From Pseudomonas spelaei (GTDB lineage: Bacteria > Pseudomonadota > Gammaproteobacteria > Pseudomonadales > Pseudomonadaceae), in the NCBI RefSeq assembly GCF_009724245.1, contig NZ_WNNK01000022.1:1-64000 (forward strand): DNA of 64,000 nucleotides, given 5' to 3'. Both the position numbers and the translations under genes were made by a program. The notes beneath the pieces are model-generated. The model made no database searches. It saw only the letters and a list, made by a program, of their open reading frames with translations, and had not been told where the DNA came from. This document shows positions 34,990 through 43,188 of the stretch, piece after piece (the first letter of the stretch is position 1; the number at the start of each line of letters is the position of its first letter).

Positions 34990-35997
34990 ATGGCTCGCGG
35001 CGGCATCAATAAAGCAGTAGTTCAAACGGCACGCCTGGCGATCCTGGCCCGCGGCGAAAACCCCAGCATCGATGCCGTACGTATCGAGATGGGCAATACC
35101 GGCTCGAAAACCACAATTCATCGTTATCTGAAGGAGCTGGACGAAAGCGAATCGCGGCAAACCATCACCCAGGCGCCTATAGACGATGAACTGGCGGAGC
35201 TTGTGGGCAAACTGGCCCAACGCCTGAAAGACCAGGCCCAAGAGCCGATTGATAGCGCCCTGGCGCAATTCAAACAGCAAAAAGCCGCCCTGCTCGCTCA
35301 ACTCGAAGAACTGGAACAGGCGCACAGCCAACTCAAGCAAGCATTCGAGGTTCAGGCACACGCGCTGACCGATGAGAGCGCCGCACTCAACACCACCCGT
35401 TCCAGCCTGCAAACCGAACAGACCCGCAACGCAGGCCTGAGCCAGGCCTGCAGCGACTACGAGCTACGAATCAACGACAAGGACGAGCAGATTCGCTCAC
35501 TGGAAGAAAAGCACCTGCACGCTCGAGATGCCCTGGAGCATTACCGTAACGCCATCAAGGATCAGCGTGAGCAGGAACAGCGACGCCACGAAGGCCAGTT
35601 GCAGCAAGTGCAGGCGGAACTGCGCCAGGCGCAGCAGAGTGCGATGGTGCGCCAGGATGAGATTACCCAGTTGCACCGCGATAACGAGCGACTGCTGATT
35701 GAGCATCGCGTCACCGTGAAGGAGCTGGGTATGCTGCAAGAGCAATCACGCAAGGAACGGGACGAGCAGCGCCAGTTGAGCGAACAGGTCAGCCTGATCG
35801 ACAGCGAGCGCACCCTCCTCCAGGAACGCTTGCGGGTTGCGCTGTTGGAGGTTCAGTTACGCCAGGAGGCATTGAGCGAACACCAGCAGGCCAACAAGGC
35901 CCTCGAACTGGACCTGGTCAAAGCCCAGGCCCGTATCGAGGCGCTGCACCTGGCGGCCGTCGTTGCAACGGCGCCAGAGGCGACTACCGAAGGTTGA
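34990..35997 (+). CDS. KfrA-like coiled-coil DNA-binding protein, TnpT-like
   Basis: A 335-residue protein. Residues 1-55 form a KfrA-type N-terminal DNA-binding region (VQTARLAILARGENPSIDAV, then GSKTTIHRYLKELDE). From about 60 to 315 it is almost all heptad-repeat coiled coil rich in Gln and Glu. KfrA-like proteins bind operator DNA and polymerise; TnpT of Tn4651 is built this way and assists TnpS in resolving cointegrates. Divergent from the recombinase with 182 bases between. Confidence 0.8.
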   Translation: MARGGINKAVVQTARLAILARGENPSIDAVRIEMGNTGSKTTIHRYLKELDESESRQTITQAPIDDELAELVGKLAQRLKDQAQEPIDSALAQFKQQKAALLAQLEELEQAHSQLKQAFEVQAHALTDESAALNTTRSSLQTEQTRNAGLSQACSDYELRINDKDEQIRSLEEKHLHARDALEHYRNAIKDQREQEQRRHEGQLQQVQAELRQAQQSAMVRQDEITQLHRDNERLLIEHRVTVKELGMLQEQSRKERDEQRQLSEQVSLIDSERTLLQERLRVALLEVQLRQEALSEHQQANKALELDLVKAQARIEALHLAAVVATAPEATTEG

Positions 35998-37356
35998 TCA
36001 ACCTGCCACAGGCGTGCGCATGGTAACGAACTCTTCCGCCGCCGTCGGGTGCACGCCGATGGTTTCATCGAAATGCTGCTTGGTCGCGCCCGCCTTGAGC
36101 GCGATCGCCAGCCCCTGAATGATTTCGCCGGCATCCGGCCCCACCATGTGGCAACCCAGGACCTTGTCAGTCTCTGCGTCAACCACCAACTTCATCAGCG
36201 TGCGCTCCTGGCACTCGGTCAAGGTCAGCTTCATCGGCCGGAAACGGCTTTCGAAAATCTGCACCTTGTGACCGTCAGCCTTGGCCTGCTCTTCGCTCAA
36301 GCCCACGGTGCCGATGTTCGGCAGGCTGAATACTGCTGTCGGAATCATCGCGTAATCCACCGGGCGATACTGCTCAGGCTTGAACAGACGACGCGCCACA
36401 GCCATGCCTTCCGCCAGCGCAACCGGCGTCAATTGCACACGCCCGATCACATCGCCAATGGCCAGGATCGACGACTCAGCCGTCTGGTAGCGCTCATCCA
36501 CTTCAACGAAGCCACGCTTGTCCAGTTTGACGCCGGTATTTTCCAGCCCCAGGTTGTCGAGCATTGGACGTCGACCCGTGGCGTAGAACACGCAATCTGC
36601 CTCCAGCACCCGACCGTCTTTCAGGGTGGCCTTTAGGCTGCCGTCGGCCTGCTTGTCGATGCGCTCGATATCGGCATTGAACTGCAAATCCATCCCACGC
36701 TTGGTCAGCTCTTCCTGCAAATGCTTGCGCACCGCACCATCGAAACCACGCAGGAACAGATCGCCGCGATACAACAGCGTCGTTTGTGCGCCAAGGCCGT
36801 GGAAAATCCCGGCAAACTCCACCGCGATGTAACCACCGCCCACCACCAGCACACGCTTGGGCAGCGCTTTGAGGAAAAAAGCCTCATTGGAGCCGATGGC
36901 ATGTTCGTGCCCCGGGATTTCCGGGATCTGCGGCCAGCCACCCGTGGCGATCAGAATGTGCCTGGCAGTGAAGCGCTCACCGTTGATCTCCACTTGGTGG
37001 GGATCCACCAGGCGCGCATGCCCTTCATGCAGGGTCACGCCGCTGTTGACCAACAGGTTGCGATAAATGCCATTGAGGCGATTGATCTCGCGGTCCTTGT
37101 TGGCAATCAAGGTTGTCCAATCAAAGTTCGCCTCTCCCAGAGACCAGCCGAAACCACTGGCCTGCTCAAAATCTTCGGCAAAGTGTGCCCCGTAGACCAG
37201 TAACTTCTTCGGTACGCAACCGACGTTGACACAGGTACCGCCCAGGTAGCGGCTTTCAGCCACGGCCACCTTGGCGCCAAAGCCTGCGGCAAAGCGCGCA
37301 GCCCGAACACCGCCGGAACCGGCACCTATTACATAAAGATCAAAATCGTAGGCCAT
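35998..37356 (-). CDS. gor: Glutathione reductase
   Basis: A 452-residue FAD/NADPH disulfide reductase that regenerates GSH from GSSG. The N-terminal dinucleotide fold is YDFDLYVIGAGSGGVRAARF, and the redox disulfide lies in GGTCVNVGCVPKK (about residues 40-52). The NADPH fold VLVVGGGYIAVEFAGIFHGL is near residue 170, and the C-terminal catalytic His-Glu is in GVHPTAAEEFVTMR. The start at 37356 matches the family N-terminus. Confidence 0.96.
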   Translation of the reverse strand: MAYDFDLYVIGAGSGGVRAARFAAGFGAKVAVAESRYLGGTCVNVGCVPKKLLVYGAHFAEDFEQASGFGWSLGEANFDWTTLIANKDREINRLNGIYRNLLVNSGVTLHEGHARLVDPHQVEINGERFTARHILIATGGWPQIPEIPGHEHAIGSNEAFFLKALPKRVLVVGGGYIAVEFAGIFHGLGAQTTLLYRGDLFLRGFDGAVRKHLQEELTKRGMDLQFNADIERIDKQADGSLKATLKDGRVLEADCVFYATGRRPMLDNLGLENTGVKLDKRGFVEVDERYQTAESSILAIGDVIGRVQLTPVALAEGMAVARRLFKPEQYRPVDYAMIPTAVFSLPNIGTVGLSEEQAKADGHKVQIFESRFRPMKLTLTECQERTLMKLVVDAETDKVLGCHMVGPDAGEIIQGLAIALKAGATKQHFDETIGVHPTAAEEFVTMRTPVAG

Positions 37357-37424
37357 TTCACTCTCCTCGGCAGGCCAACAGCATACCTGCTGCCATCCTC
37401 TGAGCAATATAGGGGGCCGAAAAA

Positions 37425-37454
37425 CAAGAAAGCCACCCGAAGGTGGCTTTCTTG
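37425..37454. terminator. Terminator after galU
   Basis: CAAGAAAGCCACC-CGAA-GGTGGCTTTCTTG, a perfect 13-base stem 22 bases past the galU stop and 69 bases before the gor start. Confidence 0.85.
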
Positions 37455-37476
37455 AGATCAGGCAGGCAAGCGTGAA

Positions 37477-38316
37477 TCAGTAAGCCTTGCCAGTCTTGTA
37501 GAAGTGCTCGTAGCAGAAGTTGGTCGCCTCGATGTAGCCCTCGGCGCCACCGCAGTCGAAACGCTGGCCTTTGAACTTGTAGGCGATCACACAGCCATCT
37601 TTCGCCTGCTTCAACAGCGCGTCGGTAATCTGAATCTCGCCACCTTTGCCTGGGGCGGTCTCTTCGATCAGCTTGAAGATGTCCGGCGTCAGGATGTAGC
37701 GACCGATGATCGCCAGGTTCGACGGTGCATCTTCCGGCGCCGGCTTTTCAACCATGTCACGTACGCGGATCAGGCCATCGCCAATTTCGTCGCCCGCGAT
37801 TACGCCGTACTTGTTGGTTTCCTGAGGATCGACTTCTTGAACGGCAATGATGGTGCAACGGTATTTCTTGTACAGGTTGACCATCTGGGTCAACACGCCG
37901 TCACCTTCCAGGTTGACGCACAAGTCGTCCGCCAGTACCACGGCGAAGGGTTCGTCACCGATCAGCGGGCGACCGGTCAGAATCGCGTGGCCCAGGCCCT
38001 TCATTTGGGTCTGACGAGTGTAGGAGAACGAGCACTCATCGAGCAGCTTACGGATACCAACCAGGTATTTTTCCTTGTCGGTGCCCTTGATCTGGTTTTC
38101 CAGCTCGTAGCTGATGTCGAAGTGGTCTTCCAGAGCGCGTTTGCCACGGCCGGTCACGATGGAGATTTCGTTCAGACCCGCATCCAGTGCTTCTTCAACG
38201 CCGTACTGGATCAGTGGCTTGTTCACCACCGGCAGCATCTCTTTGGGCATGGCTTTAGTCGCTGGCAGGAAGCGAGTACCGTAACCGGCTGCTGGGAACA
38301 AGCATTTCTTGATCAT
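37477..38316 (-). CDS. galU: UTP-glucose-1-phosphate uridylyltransferase
   Basis: A 279-residue enzyme making UDP-glucose for lipopolysaccharide, exopolysaccharide and trehalose synthesis. The nucleotide-binding start KKCLFPAAGYGTRFLPATKA is followed by KEMLPVVNKPLIQYGVEEAL. The VVLADDLC metal site is near residue 130, and the GGEIQITDAL and FDCGGAEGYIEA blocks close the active site. The start at 38316 is standard. Confidence 0.97.
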   Translation of the reverse strand: MIKKCLFPAAGYGTRFLPATKAMPKEMLPVVNKPLIQYGVEEALDAGLNEISIVTGRGKRALEDHFDISYELENQIKGTDKEKYLVGIRKLLDECSFSYTRQTQMKGLGHAILTGRPLIGDEPFAVVLADDLCVNLEGDGVLTQMVNLYKKYRCTIIAVQEVDPQETNKYGVIAGDEIGDGLIRVRDMVEKPAPEDAPSNLAIIGRYILTPDIFKLIEETAPGKGGEIQITDALLKQAKDGCVIAYKFKGQRFDCGGAEGYIEATNFCYEHFYKTGKAY

Positions 38317-38623
38317 AAAAGTCCTTAATAAGGGCTGTGCGTACGAAATTCGGCGCAGTCTAATCAGGCCGCAGTCACCTTACAATGGGTCCTGCTGGCG
38401 TTGCGATGTCAACATAGAGAAAAAATGTCGGCTTAAGTTCCGCCCATCTTCGAACAAGCCTTCCCGGCGGCATCGCAAACATTGACTGCGCCCCGTTGTT
38501 TTAAAGGGTTTTACCCTTTTTAGCATGCTTTATGAGGATCAGCACTGACCTGCAACAAGTTGGGCGGTCCAAATGCATTTGGCGCTATCATTGCGCTCTT
38601 GAACCAGACAACGAGAAAGATAG
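38317..38623. other. 307-base intergenic region with a T-tailed hairpin
   Basis: This stretch contains the galU promoter side and a hairpin AAAGGG-N5-CCCTTT with a T-tail at 38503-38521 that does not follow any annotated gene on the plus strand. No coding region seen. Confidence 0.4.
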
Positions 38624-38809
38624 ATGTCAGAACCAAAAGGCGTGAACGGCTACCTGATCACACAGCGAGCAGATGGCTGGCACTTGATCAACTTCCACGG
38701 TGACAGCGTCGCCGGGTCATTCGCAACCGAACGTGAAGCTATTGCGGTAGCGGAAGTGTTCGTAGATGAAGCTGGCCACGCGTCAAGCAAAAGACCCAAG
38801 GGCAAGTAA
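38624..38809 (+). CDS. Small conserved hypothetical protein
   Basis: A 61-residue protein, MSEPKGVNGYLITQRADGWH onward, with an Ala/Val/Glu helix and a basic tail ending KRPKGK. SD GAGAAAG precedes the ATG. It has its own terminator downstream, which supports a real gene. Function unknown. Confidence 0.7.
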   Translation: MSEPKGVNGYLITQRADGWHLINFHGDSVAGSFATEREAIAVAEVFVDEAGHASSKRPKGK

Positions 38810-38829
38810 GCCTTGTAGCCCTGTACATC

Positions 38830-38856
38830 AAAGCCCCCGTGAGCGGGGCTTTTTTG
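38830..38856 (+). terminator. Terminator of the 61-residue gene
   Basis: AAGCCCC-CGTGAG-CGGGGCTT with a T6 tail, 21 bases after the stop. Confidence 0.92.
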
Positions 38857-38944
38857 TGTTTGTCTGTACGTTAATGGCCGTTCGCTATAATCTCGCTTGA
38901 ACCGTTTCAGCGCCCCTTCCAACACCTTCAGCGACGACCACACC

Positions 38945-39226
38945 ATGAACAAGATCCTGGCACTGATTGCGGTACTGGTGCTCACCGGCTGCACTACCAC
39001 CTCCGATACTTACCTGAAAAATGGCGAGCAAGGCCTGACCATCGATTGTTCCGGCGAGGCCAACTCCTGGGCCAGTTGCTACGAGAAAGCCGACGCCTCC
39101 TGCGCGGGCACCGGCTACCGCATCGTCGGTACAGAAGGTACGCCTGCCTTGAAGGAAAGCGACAAGACCCTGGGCAAAGATGTCGGCAACTTCAAAAGCC
39201 GCAGCGTAGTCGTCGTCTGCAAGTAA
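38945..39226 (+). CDS. Small lipoprotein
   Basis: A 93-residue lipoprotein with signal MNKILALIAVLVLTGC, lipobox LTGC and Cys16. Four further cysteines (SCYEKADASC and two outside it) suggest disulfides in the periplasm. The C-terminal SRSVVVVCK ends a probable beta strand. Not recognised; stands between two convergent neighbours. Confidence 0.75.
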   Translation: MNKILALIAVLVLTGCTTTSDTYLKNGEQGLTIDCSGEANSWASCYEKADASCAGTGYRIVGTEGTPALKESDKTLGKDVGNFKSRSVVVVCK

Positions 39227-39234
39227 CCGATCAG

Positions 39235-39465
39235 CTACATGTGAATTTCGGCGAACTTGATGCCCAGGCCACGAATGGTTTCGATCAGGTCATCCAACCG
39301 CGAGAAGGCCTCGACCTCATCCTGGTCATCCACCAGAAAAAAACTGCGCCCGGCGCTTTTCTTGAAGAACACAATCCACTCTCCAGGATCGGCCGGGTTC
39401 TGTATGACATGGGTTGCCGATATGTGACCTGCTGCATGTCGGTCTCTGACTTGCTCACGCTTCAT
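39235..39465 (-). CDS. Small conserved hypothetical protein
   Basis: A 76-residue protein starting MKREQVRDRHAAGHISATHV with a central EWIVFFKKSAGRSFFLVDDQ beta hairpin and a C-terminal helix. The start at 39465 has only a weak SD; a longer form to 39525 would run through the terminator of the neighbouring operon, so the short form is chosen. Function unknown. Confidence 0.6.
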   Translation of the reverse strand: MKREQVRDRHAAGHISATHVIQNPADPGEWIVFFKKSAGRSFFLVDDQDEVEAFSRLDDLIETIRGLGIKFAEIHM

Positions 39466-39485
39466 GACTGAATTCCGAAAAAAAC

Positions 39486-39513
39486 AATGCCGCTGGGTTT
39501 CAGCGGCATTTTT
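39486..39513 (-). terminator. Terminator of the tsdBA operon
   Basis: AATGCCGCTG-N5-CAGCGGCATT with a T-rich tail in the minus direction, just after the tsdA stop. Confidence 0.88.
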
Positions 39514-39529
39514 GTGGGTGACCAACAGT

Positions 39530-40453
39530 TTAACGGATGCCTTGGCCTATCAGCACGCCCTCTACCGTTTGCCCATACAGATTGACCCCGTCGTTGGCGT
39601 GAAACTTGACCCGGGTTTTCTCCACCGAACCGTCCACCAGCCGCGGATCTTGCGGCCGTTCGTGGCTATTGACGTACGCCGCCACATCCCATGCCTGCTG
39701 GTCGGTCAGGCTGCCGCCCTTGCCCAGGGGCATGTTGTATTTGATGAAGGATGCCGCCGTGTTGATCCGGTGCATTCCGGCGCCCCAGTTGTAGGAGTCT
39801 TTACCCCACAAAGGCGGCATTACGTAGCTGTCGCCGACTTTCTGACCTTGGCCCTCGGCACCATGACAGACCGCGCACTGCCCCTTGTAGACCTCGGCCC
39901 CCCGAGCCAAGTCATAAGCGTTGGCGGATGACGGCACCTCTGGATAACCCCGCCCCGGCAACTCAACGCCCAACGGCGCTTTGCTCGCCAACCAATAGGA
40001 GTAGACCGACAACGCCGTAATCTCCGGACTGTCAGCTGCCGGTGGCGTGCCACCGTTCATGCTGAACTGGAAACAGCCCTGCAAGCGCTCGGCAAAGGTG
40101 TTGACCTTGTCGTTCTTTTTTCGATAGGCCGGGTACATGGGATAGGCCCCCCACAACGGCGCCGAGTTAGCCAACCGCCCCTGATCCAAGTGGCAATTGC
40201 TGCAATTGAGGCCATTACCGACAAATTTCGGGGCCAGGCGCTTGGTGTCGACAAACAACGCATATCCCTGCCTGACCAGCTTGCCGTAGGCATTGTCCGG
40301 CAGTTCACTTTCCAGTGGTGGCTGGAACTGACTCGCCGGATGGGCCGCAACAGGGGCCTGTAACTGCGACTGATCTTCCATGGCGATAGTCGCAGCCAAG
40401 ACGGGCAGACTGATCAACACGCTCAATACGGGGGCAAACAGGAAAACCTTCAT
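39530..40453 (-). CDS. tsdA: Thiosulfate dehydrogenase TsdA-like dihaem cytochrome c
   Basis: A 307-residue exported cytochrome that would oxidise two thiosulfates to tetrathionate, or run in reverse. The signal peptide covers about residues 1-21. Haem 1 is bound at CSNCH (about 83-87) and haem 2 at CAVCH (about 193-197). The LQGCFQFSMNG block (Cys near 127) matches the position of the unusual axial Cys ligand of haem 1 in TsdA. The ATG overlaps the tsdB-like stop (ATGA). Function is inferred from the ligand motif and the partner gene. Confidence 0.78.
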   Translation of the reverse strand: MKVFLFAPVLSVLISLPVLAATIAMEDQSQLQAPVAAHPASQFQPPLESELPDNAYGKLVRQGYALFVDTKRLAPKFVGNGLNCSNCHLDQGRLANSAPLWGAYPMYPAYRKKNDKVNTFAERLQGCFQFSMNGGTPPAADSPEITALSVYSYWLASKAPLGVELPGRGYPEVPSSANAYDLARGAEVYKGQCAVCHGAEGQGQKVGDSYVMPPLWGKDSYNWGAGMHRINTAASFIKYNMPLGKGGSLTDQQAWDVAAYVNSHERPQDPRLVDGSVEKTRVKFHANDGVNLYGQTVEGVLIGQGIR

Positions 40454-41100
40454 GGCTTGGCCTCCTGGCCGCTCAATGAGGAGAAATAGGTTGCCACGCC
40501 CTGCACTTCCTCAGCCGTGAGCGACTTAGCGATATGGCCCATCAAGTCATTGGGATCGTTATGCCGTGCCCCGCTCTGCCAGGCATTCAGTTGTGCGACC
40601 AGATAAGCGGCGGATTGACCGGCCAGGGGTGGAAAAGCCTCACCAACGCCTACGCCAGCTGGCCCATGACAGCTGACACAGGCAGGAATCTGTCGATCCC
40701 AGGCACCTTGCAAGGCGATTTTTTGCGCCGCATTGGCGGGCATGACACTTCGGTGAAGGGTTGCAACGGCAGGTGCGGGCATCGTCGCCAACGCTTGGGT
40801 CACCGTGCCGACTTCCTCTTCAGTCAGGGCGCTGGCCAGCGGTTGCATGACCGGGCTGCTGCGGGCCCCGCTTTTGAAATCCTCCAACTGCTTGCGCAAA
40901 TAGCCCGCCGGCAAACCGGCCAGACGCGGAAAACCGGCCGCCGCCAGTCCCAGGCCATCCGCTCCGTGACACGCCACACAAGGCGCAGCGCCAGGCTGCG
41001 AACCTCCTTGGGTAAAGACGTTTCGGCCTTCTTGCGCGTGAGCACTGCCCAGTATCAGCAGCAGCGCACTCCCCATCAAAACTCGTTCCAGAGACATCAT
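40450..41100 (-). CDS. tsdB: TsdB-like dihaem cytochrome c4-type protein
   Basis: A 216-residue exported cytochrome with two haem sites, CVACH (about 41-45) and CVSCH (about 138-142), in two similar halves (each with FPRLAG or FPPLAG, then a SGAR segment), as in cytochrome c4. It is the electron acceptor partner of TsdA in pseudomonads where tsdB precedes tsdA. The start at 41100 is one of three adjacent candidates (41103 GTG, 41100 and 41097 ATG) behind GGAG. Confidence 0.75.
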   Translation of the reverse strand: MMSLERVLMGSALLLILGSAHAQEGRNVFTQGGSQPGAAPCVACHGADGLGLAAAGFPRLAGLPAGYLRKQLEDFKSGARSSPVMQPLASALTEEEVGTVTQALATMPAPAVATLHRSVMPANAAQKIALQGAWDRQIPACVSCHGPAGVGVGEAFPPLAGQSAAYLVAQLNAWQSGARHNDPNDLMGHIAKSLTAEEVQGVATYFSSLSGQEAKP

Positions 41101-41250
41101 CACGACTCCATTCTTATAGTTATATGCTTAGACCCTCAAAGCATAAGCCTACAAATGGTAGGGCAATGAGCTGATAGCTACAACACCTTCGCACTGCACA
41201 AAAATAAACATCTTCGGGTAAATACGCGCCCTCACGGGAAGCGCAGGCAA

Positions 41251-41286
41251 AAAAAAGCCTGACACGGCATCAGTGTCAGGCTTTTT
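41251..41286 (-). terminator. Terminator of the 116-residue lipoprotein gene
   Basis: AGCCTGACAC-N7-GTGTCAGGCT with A8 on the left (T-tail on the minus strand). Confidence 0.9.
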
Positions 41287-41315
41287 GAATCGGATTCGTA
41301 TGAGCGGCCCTGGCC

Positions 41316-41666
41316 TCAACCGGAAATGCAATCCTCGGCGGCTTTCTTCACATCGCCTGGACGAATAGGCACATTGGACATGCTTTCATAGAGCTTGATG
41401 CTACTGCCGCTGGAGCGATCTTCAATTTCAAAGACAGCCGACGGATCAGCGGAAAATTTCTGCGGCACGATCACCCGAACACCGTCCTTGTGGGGCTCGA
41501 TCTGCGACGGTCTGCGGGTCGACGACAATTTCTGAACCACACAGGCCGCATACTCCTGTGGTTTTTTCCCGGAGATGACCGCCAACGTTGGCGGTGTCTG
41601 CTTGATATCTGATACCGAAGCACACCCACCCAACGCCAAGGCCAGGACCAACACACTCCACTTCAT
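41316..41666 (-). CDS. Small lipoprotein
   Basis: A 116-residue lipoprotein with signal MKWSVLVLALALGGC, lipobox LGGC, Cys15. Two later cysteines (CVVQKL and the C-terminal DCISG) may pair. The rest is polar with a VRVIVPQKF strand. Unknown function. It has a strong terminator of its own. Confidence 0.75.
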   Translation of the reverse strand: MKWSVLVLALALGGCASVSDIKQTPPTLAVISGKKPQEYAACVVQKLSSTRRPSQIEPHKDGVRVIVPQKFSADPSAVFEIEDRSSGSSIKLYESMSNVPIRPGDVKKAAEDCISG

Positions 41667-41877
41667 ACAAAACCTCCGATAAAGACCCTACGACAGCGAG
41701 AATGGTATTTTTCTCCCGCAAACGTAGGACTTATCCCTGATAACTCGGTAAATAACTGTTTTAAATTGTCGAAGACACCGACGACGGCCCGATAATAAAC
41801 GTGCTGGGGCTGATAAACTCCATCTTAACCTACGTATCGTTCTGATTTTTCAGAAAAAGCCCTTCTGGAGACACCCC

Positions 41878-42180
41878 ATGAAATTCATTCACCAGCGCGA
41901 GCACCTTAACGAAGGGGACATTGTCGTCATCGAGTGCTCCCAAACCTGCAATATCCGCCTGATGAGCGATGCCAACTTTCGCAGCTTCAAGAACGGTGGC
42001 CGCCACAGCTACCACGGCGGCGCGTTTGACACGTTCCCGGCTAGAATCACCGCACCCAGTACCGGCTTCTGGAACATTACCCTCGACGTGGTCAGCCGCC
42101 GCGCCATCAGCGTGACGCGCAAGCCAACCTTGTCTCACAAAATCCGAATCGTTCGCCGTACCAACTCCAAACTGAGCTGA
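41878..42180 (+). CDS. DUF1883 family protein
   Basis: A 100-residue soluble protein beginning MKFIHQREHLNEGDIVVIEC with an all-beta look (NIRLMSDANF, GFWNITLDVVS), consistent with DUF1883. Structure-level studies aside, no role is known to me. It is followed 29 bases later by a 55-residue gene on the same strand. Confidence 0.75.
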   Translation: MKFIHQREHLNEGDIVVIECSQTCNIRLMSDANFRSFKNGGRHSYHGGAFDTFPARITAPSTGFWNITLDVVSRRAISVTRKPTLSHKIRIVRRTNSKLS

Positions 42181-42209
42181 TTGTTCAACCGCAGCCGACA
42201 GGAAAGACC

Positions 42210-42377
42210 GTGACTCAAACCACCAAATACGTCATCAAGTACAAGCTCAATGGTGAGCGCCGCTTTGAATTCGCCCAGCTGCAATCGGCCAGTGTAGAAG
42301 AGGCTAAAGCCGCCTTGGCGAAGATTCATGATGCCAGCGACGAAATCACCGATATCAATGTGAGCAAAGCCCTGTAA
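42210..42377 (+). CDS. Small hypothetical protein (55 residues)
   Basis: A GTG-started frame with a good AGGA six bases upstream. The product MTQTTKYVIKYKLNGERRFE continues to a helix EEAKAALAKIHDA and ends NVSKAL. It has balanced charge and a beta-beta-helix look. Probably co-transcribed with the DUF1883 gene. Not recognised. Confidence 0.6.
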   Translation: MTQTTKYVIKYKLNGERRFEFAQLQSASVEEAKAALAKIHDASDEITDINVSKAL

Positions 42378-42384
42378 TTCGAGC

Positions 42385-42425
42385 GCAAGCATCGGAGTGC
42401 CGTGCCCCCGGCGACTTCCTAGACT
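42385..42425 (+). promoter_or_regulatory. Candidate Ada-controlled promoter of the oxygenase-alkB operon
   Basis: GCAAGCATCGGAGTG (42385-42399), then 20 bases, then a -10-like TAGACT (42420-42425). The same element at the same spacing precedes ada (43867-43907). No -35 hexamer is visible, as expected of an activator-dependent promoter. Confidence 0.6.
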
Positions 42426-42459
42426 GGCAGCCCTCACCCACTGCCACAGGAAATCGCCG

Positions 42460-43188
42460 ATGCTTTCTTTATCCACTCACCTCCCTCTGGCCGATCGCCT
42501 GGTTTCCCAGGACTGGCGCGCCATCGAAAGCGCTCTTGACCAACAGGGTAATGCGCTGATCCCCGGACTGCTCAATGCCCGCGAATGCGCCGATCTCAGC
42601 GACCACTACCCACGACCGGAGGCATTCCGCTCCCACGTGGTGATGGCCAGGCATGGCTTTGGCCGGGGCGAGTACAAATACTTTCGCTACCCGCTGCCAG
42701 CCCTTGTCGGCGACCTGCGCGAACAGCTTTATCCTTATCTGGCGCCACAGGCCAATCGCTGGAACGAGCAGATGAATCTGCCGATCACCTACCCGCCACA
42801 ACACGCCGACTTTGTCGCTCGCTGCCACGCTGCCGGACAACAACGTCCCACCCCCCTGCTGCTGCAATATGGCCCGGGAGACTACAACTGCCTGCATCAA
42901 GACCTTTATGGTGAGCATGTCTTCCCCCTGCAGGTAGCGATCCTGTTATCCCAGCCTGGCGAGGATTTCAATGGCGGGGAATTCGTACTGACCGAGCAAC
43001 GCCCGAGGATGCAATCTCGGGCCCAGGTAGTGCCATTGAACAAGGGGGATGCCGTGATCTTTGCGGTCAATCAGCGCCCAATGCCCAGCACTCGTGGTTT
43101 TCATCGGGTGACCTTGCGCCATGGGGTCAGTGTTCTGCACAGTGGCAAACGTCATACTTTGGGAGTGATCTTTCACGATGCGCAATAA
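42460..43188 (+). CDS. 2OG-Fe(II) oxygenase, alkylation-cluster associated
   Basis: A 242-residue dioxygenase of the prolyl-hydroxylase-like fold. The iron triad is seen as His146 and Asp148 (CLHQDLYG) and His215 (GFHRVT), with Arg231 in SGKRHTLG to hold 2-oxoglutarate. Proteins of this type sit beside alkB and ada in several bacteria; the substrate is not established. It overlaps alkB by 11 bases and shares its promoter motif with ada, so a role in the response to methylating damage is likely (inference). Confidence 0.82.
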   Translation: MLSLSTHLPLADRLVSQDWRAIESALDQQGNALIPGLLNARECADLSDHYPRPEAFRSHVVMARHGFGRGEYKYFRYPLPALVGDLREQLYPYLAPQANRWNEQMNLPITYPPQHADFVARCHAAGQQRPTPLLLQYGPGDYNCLHQDLYGEHVFPLQVAILLSQPGEDFNGGEFVLTEQRPRMQSRAQVVPLNKGDAVIFAVNQRPMPSTRGFHRVTLRHGVSVLHSGKRHTLGVIFHDAQ

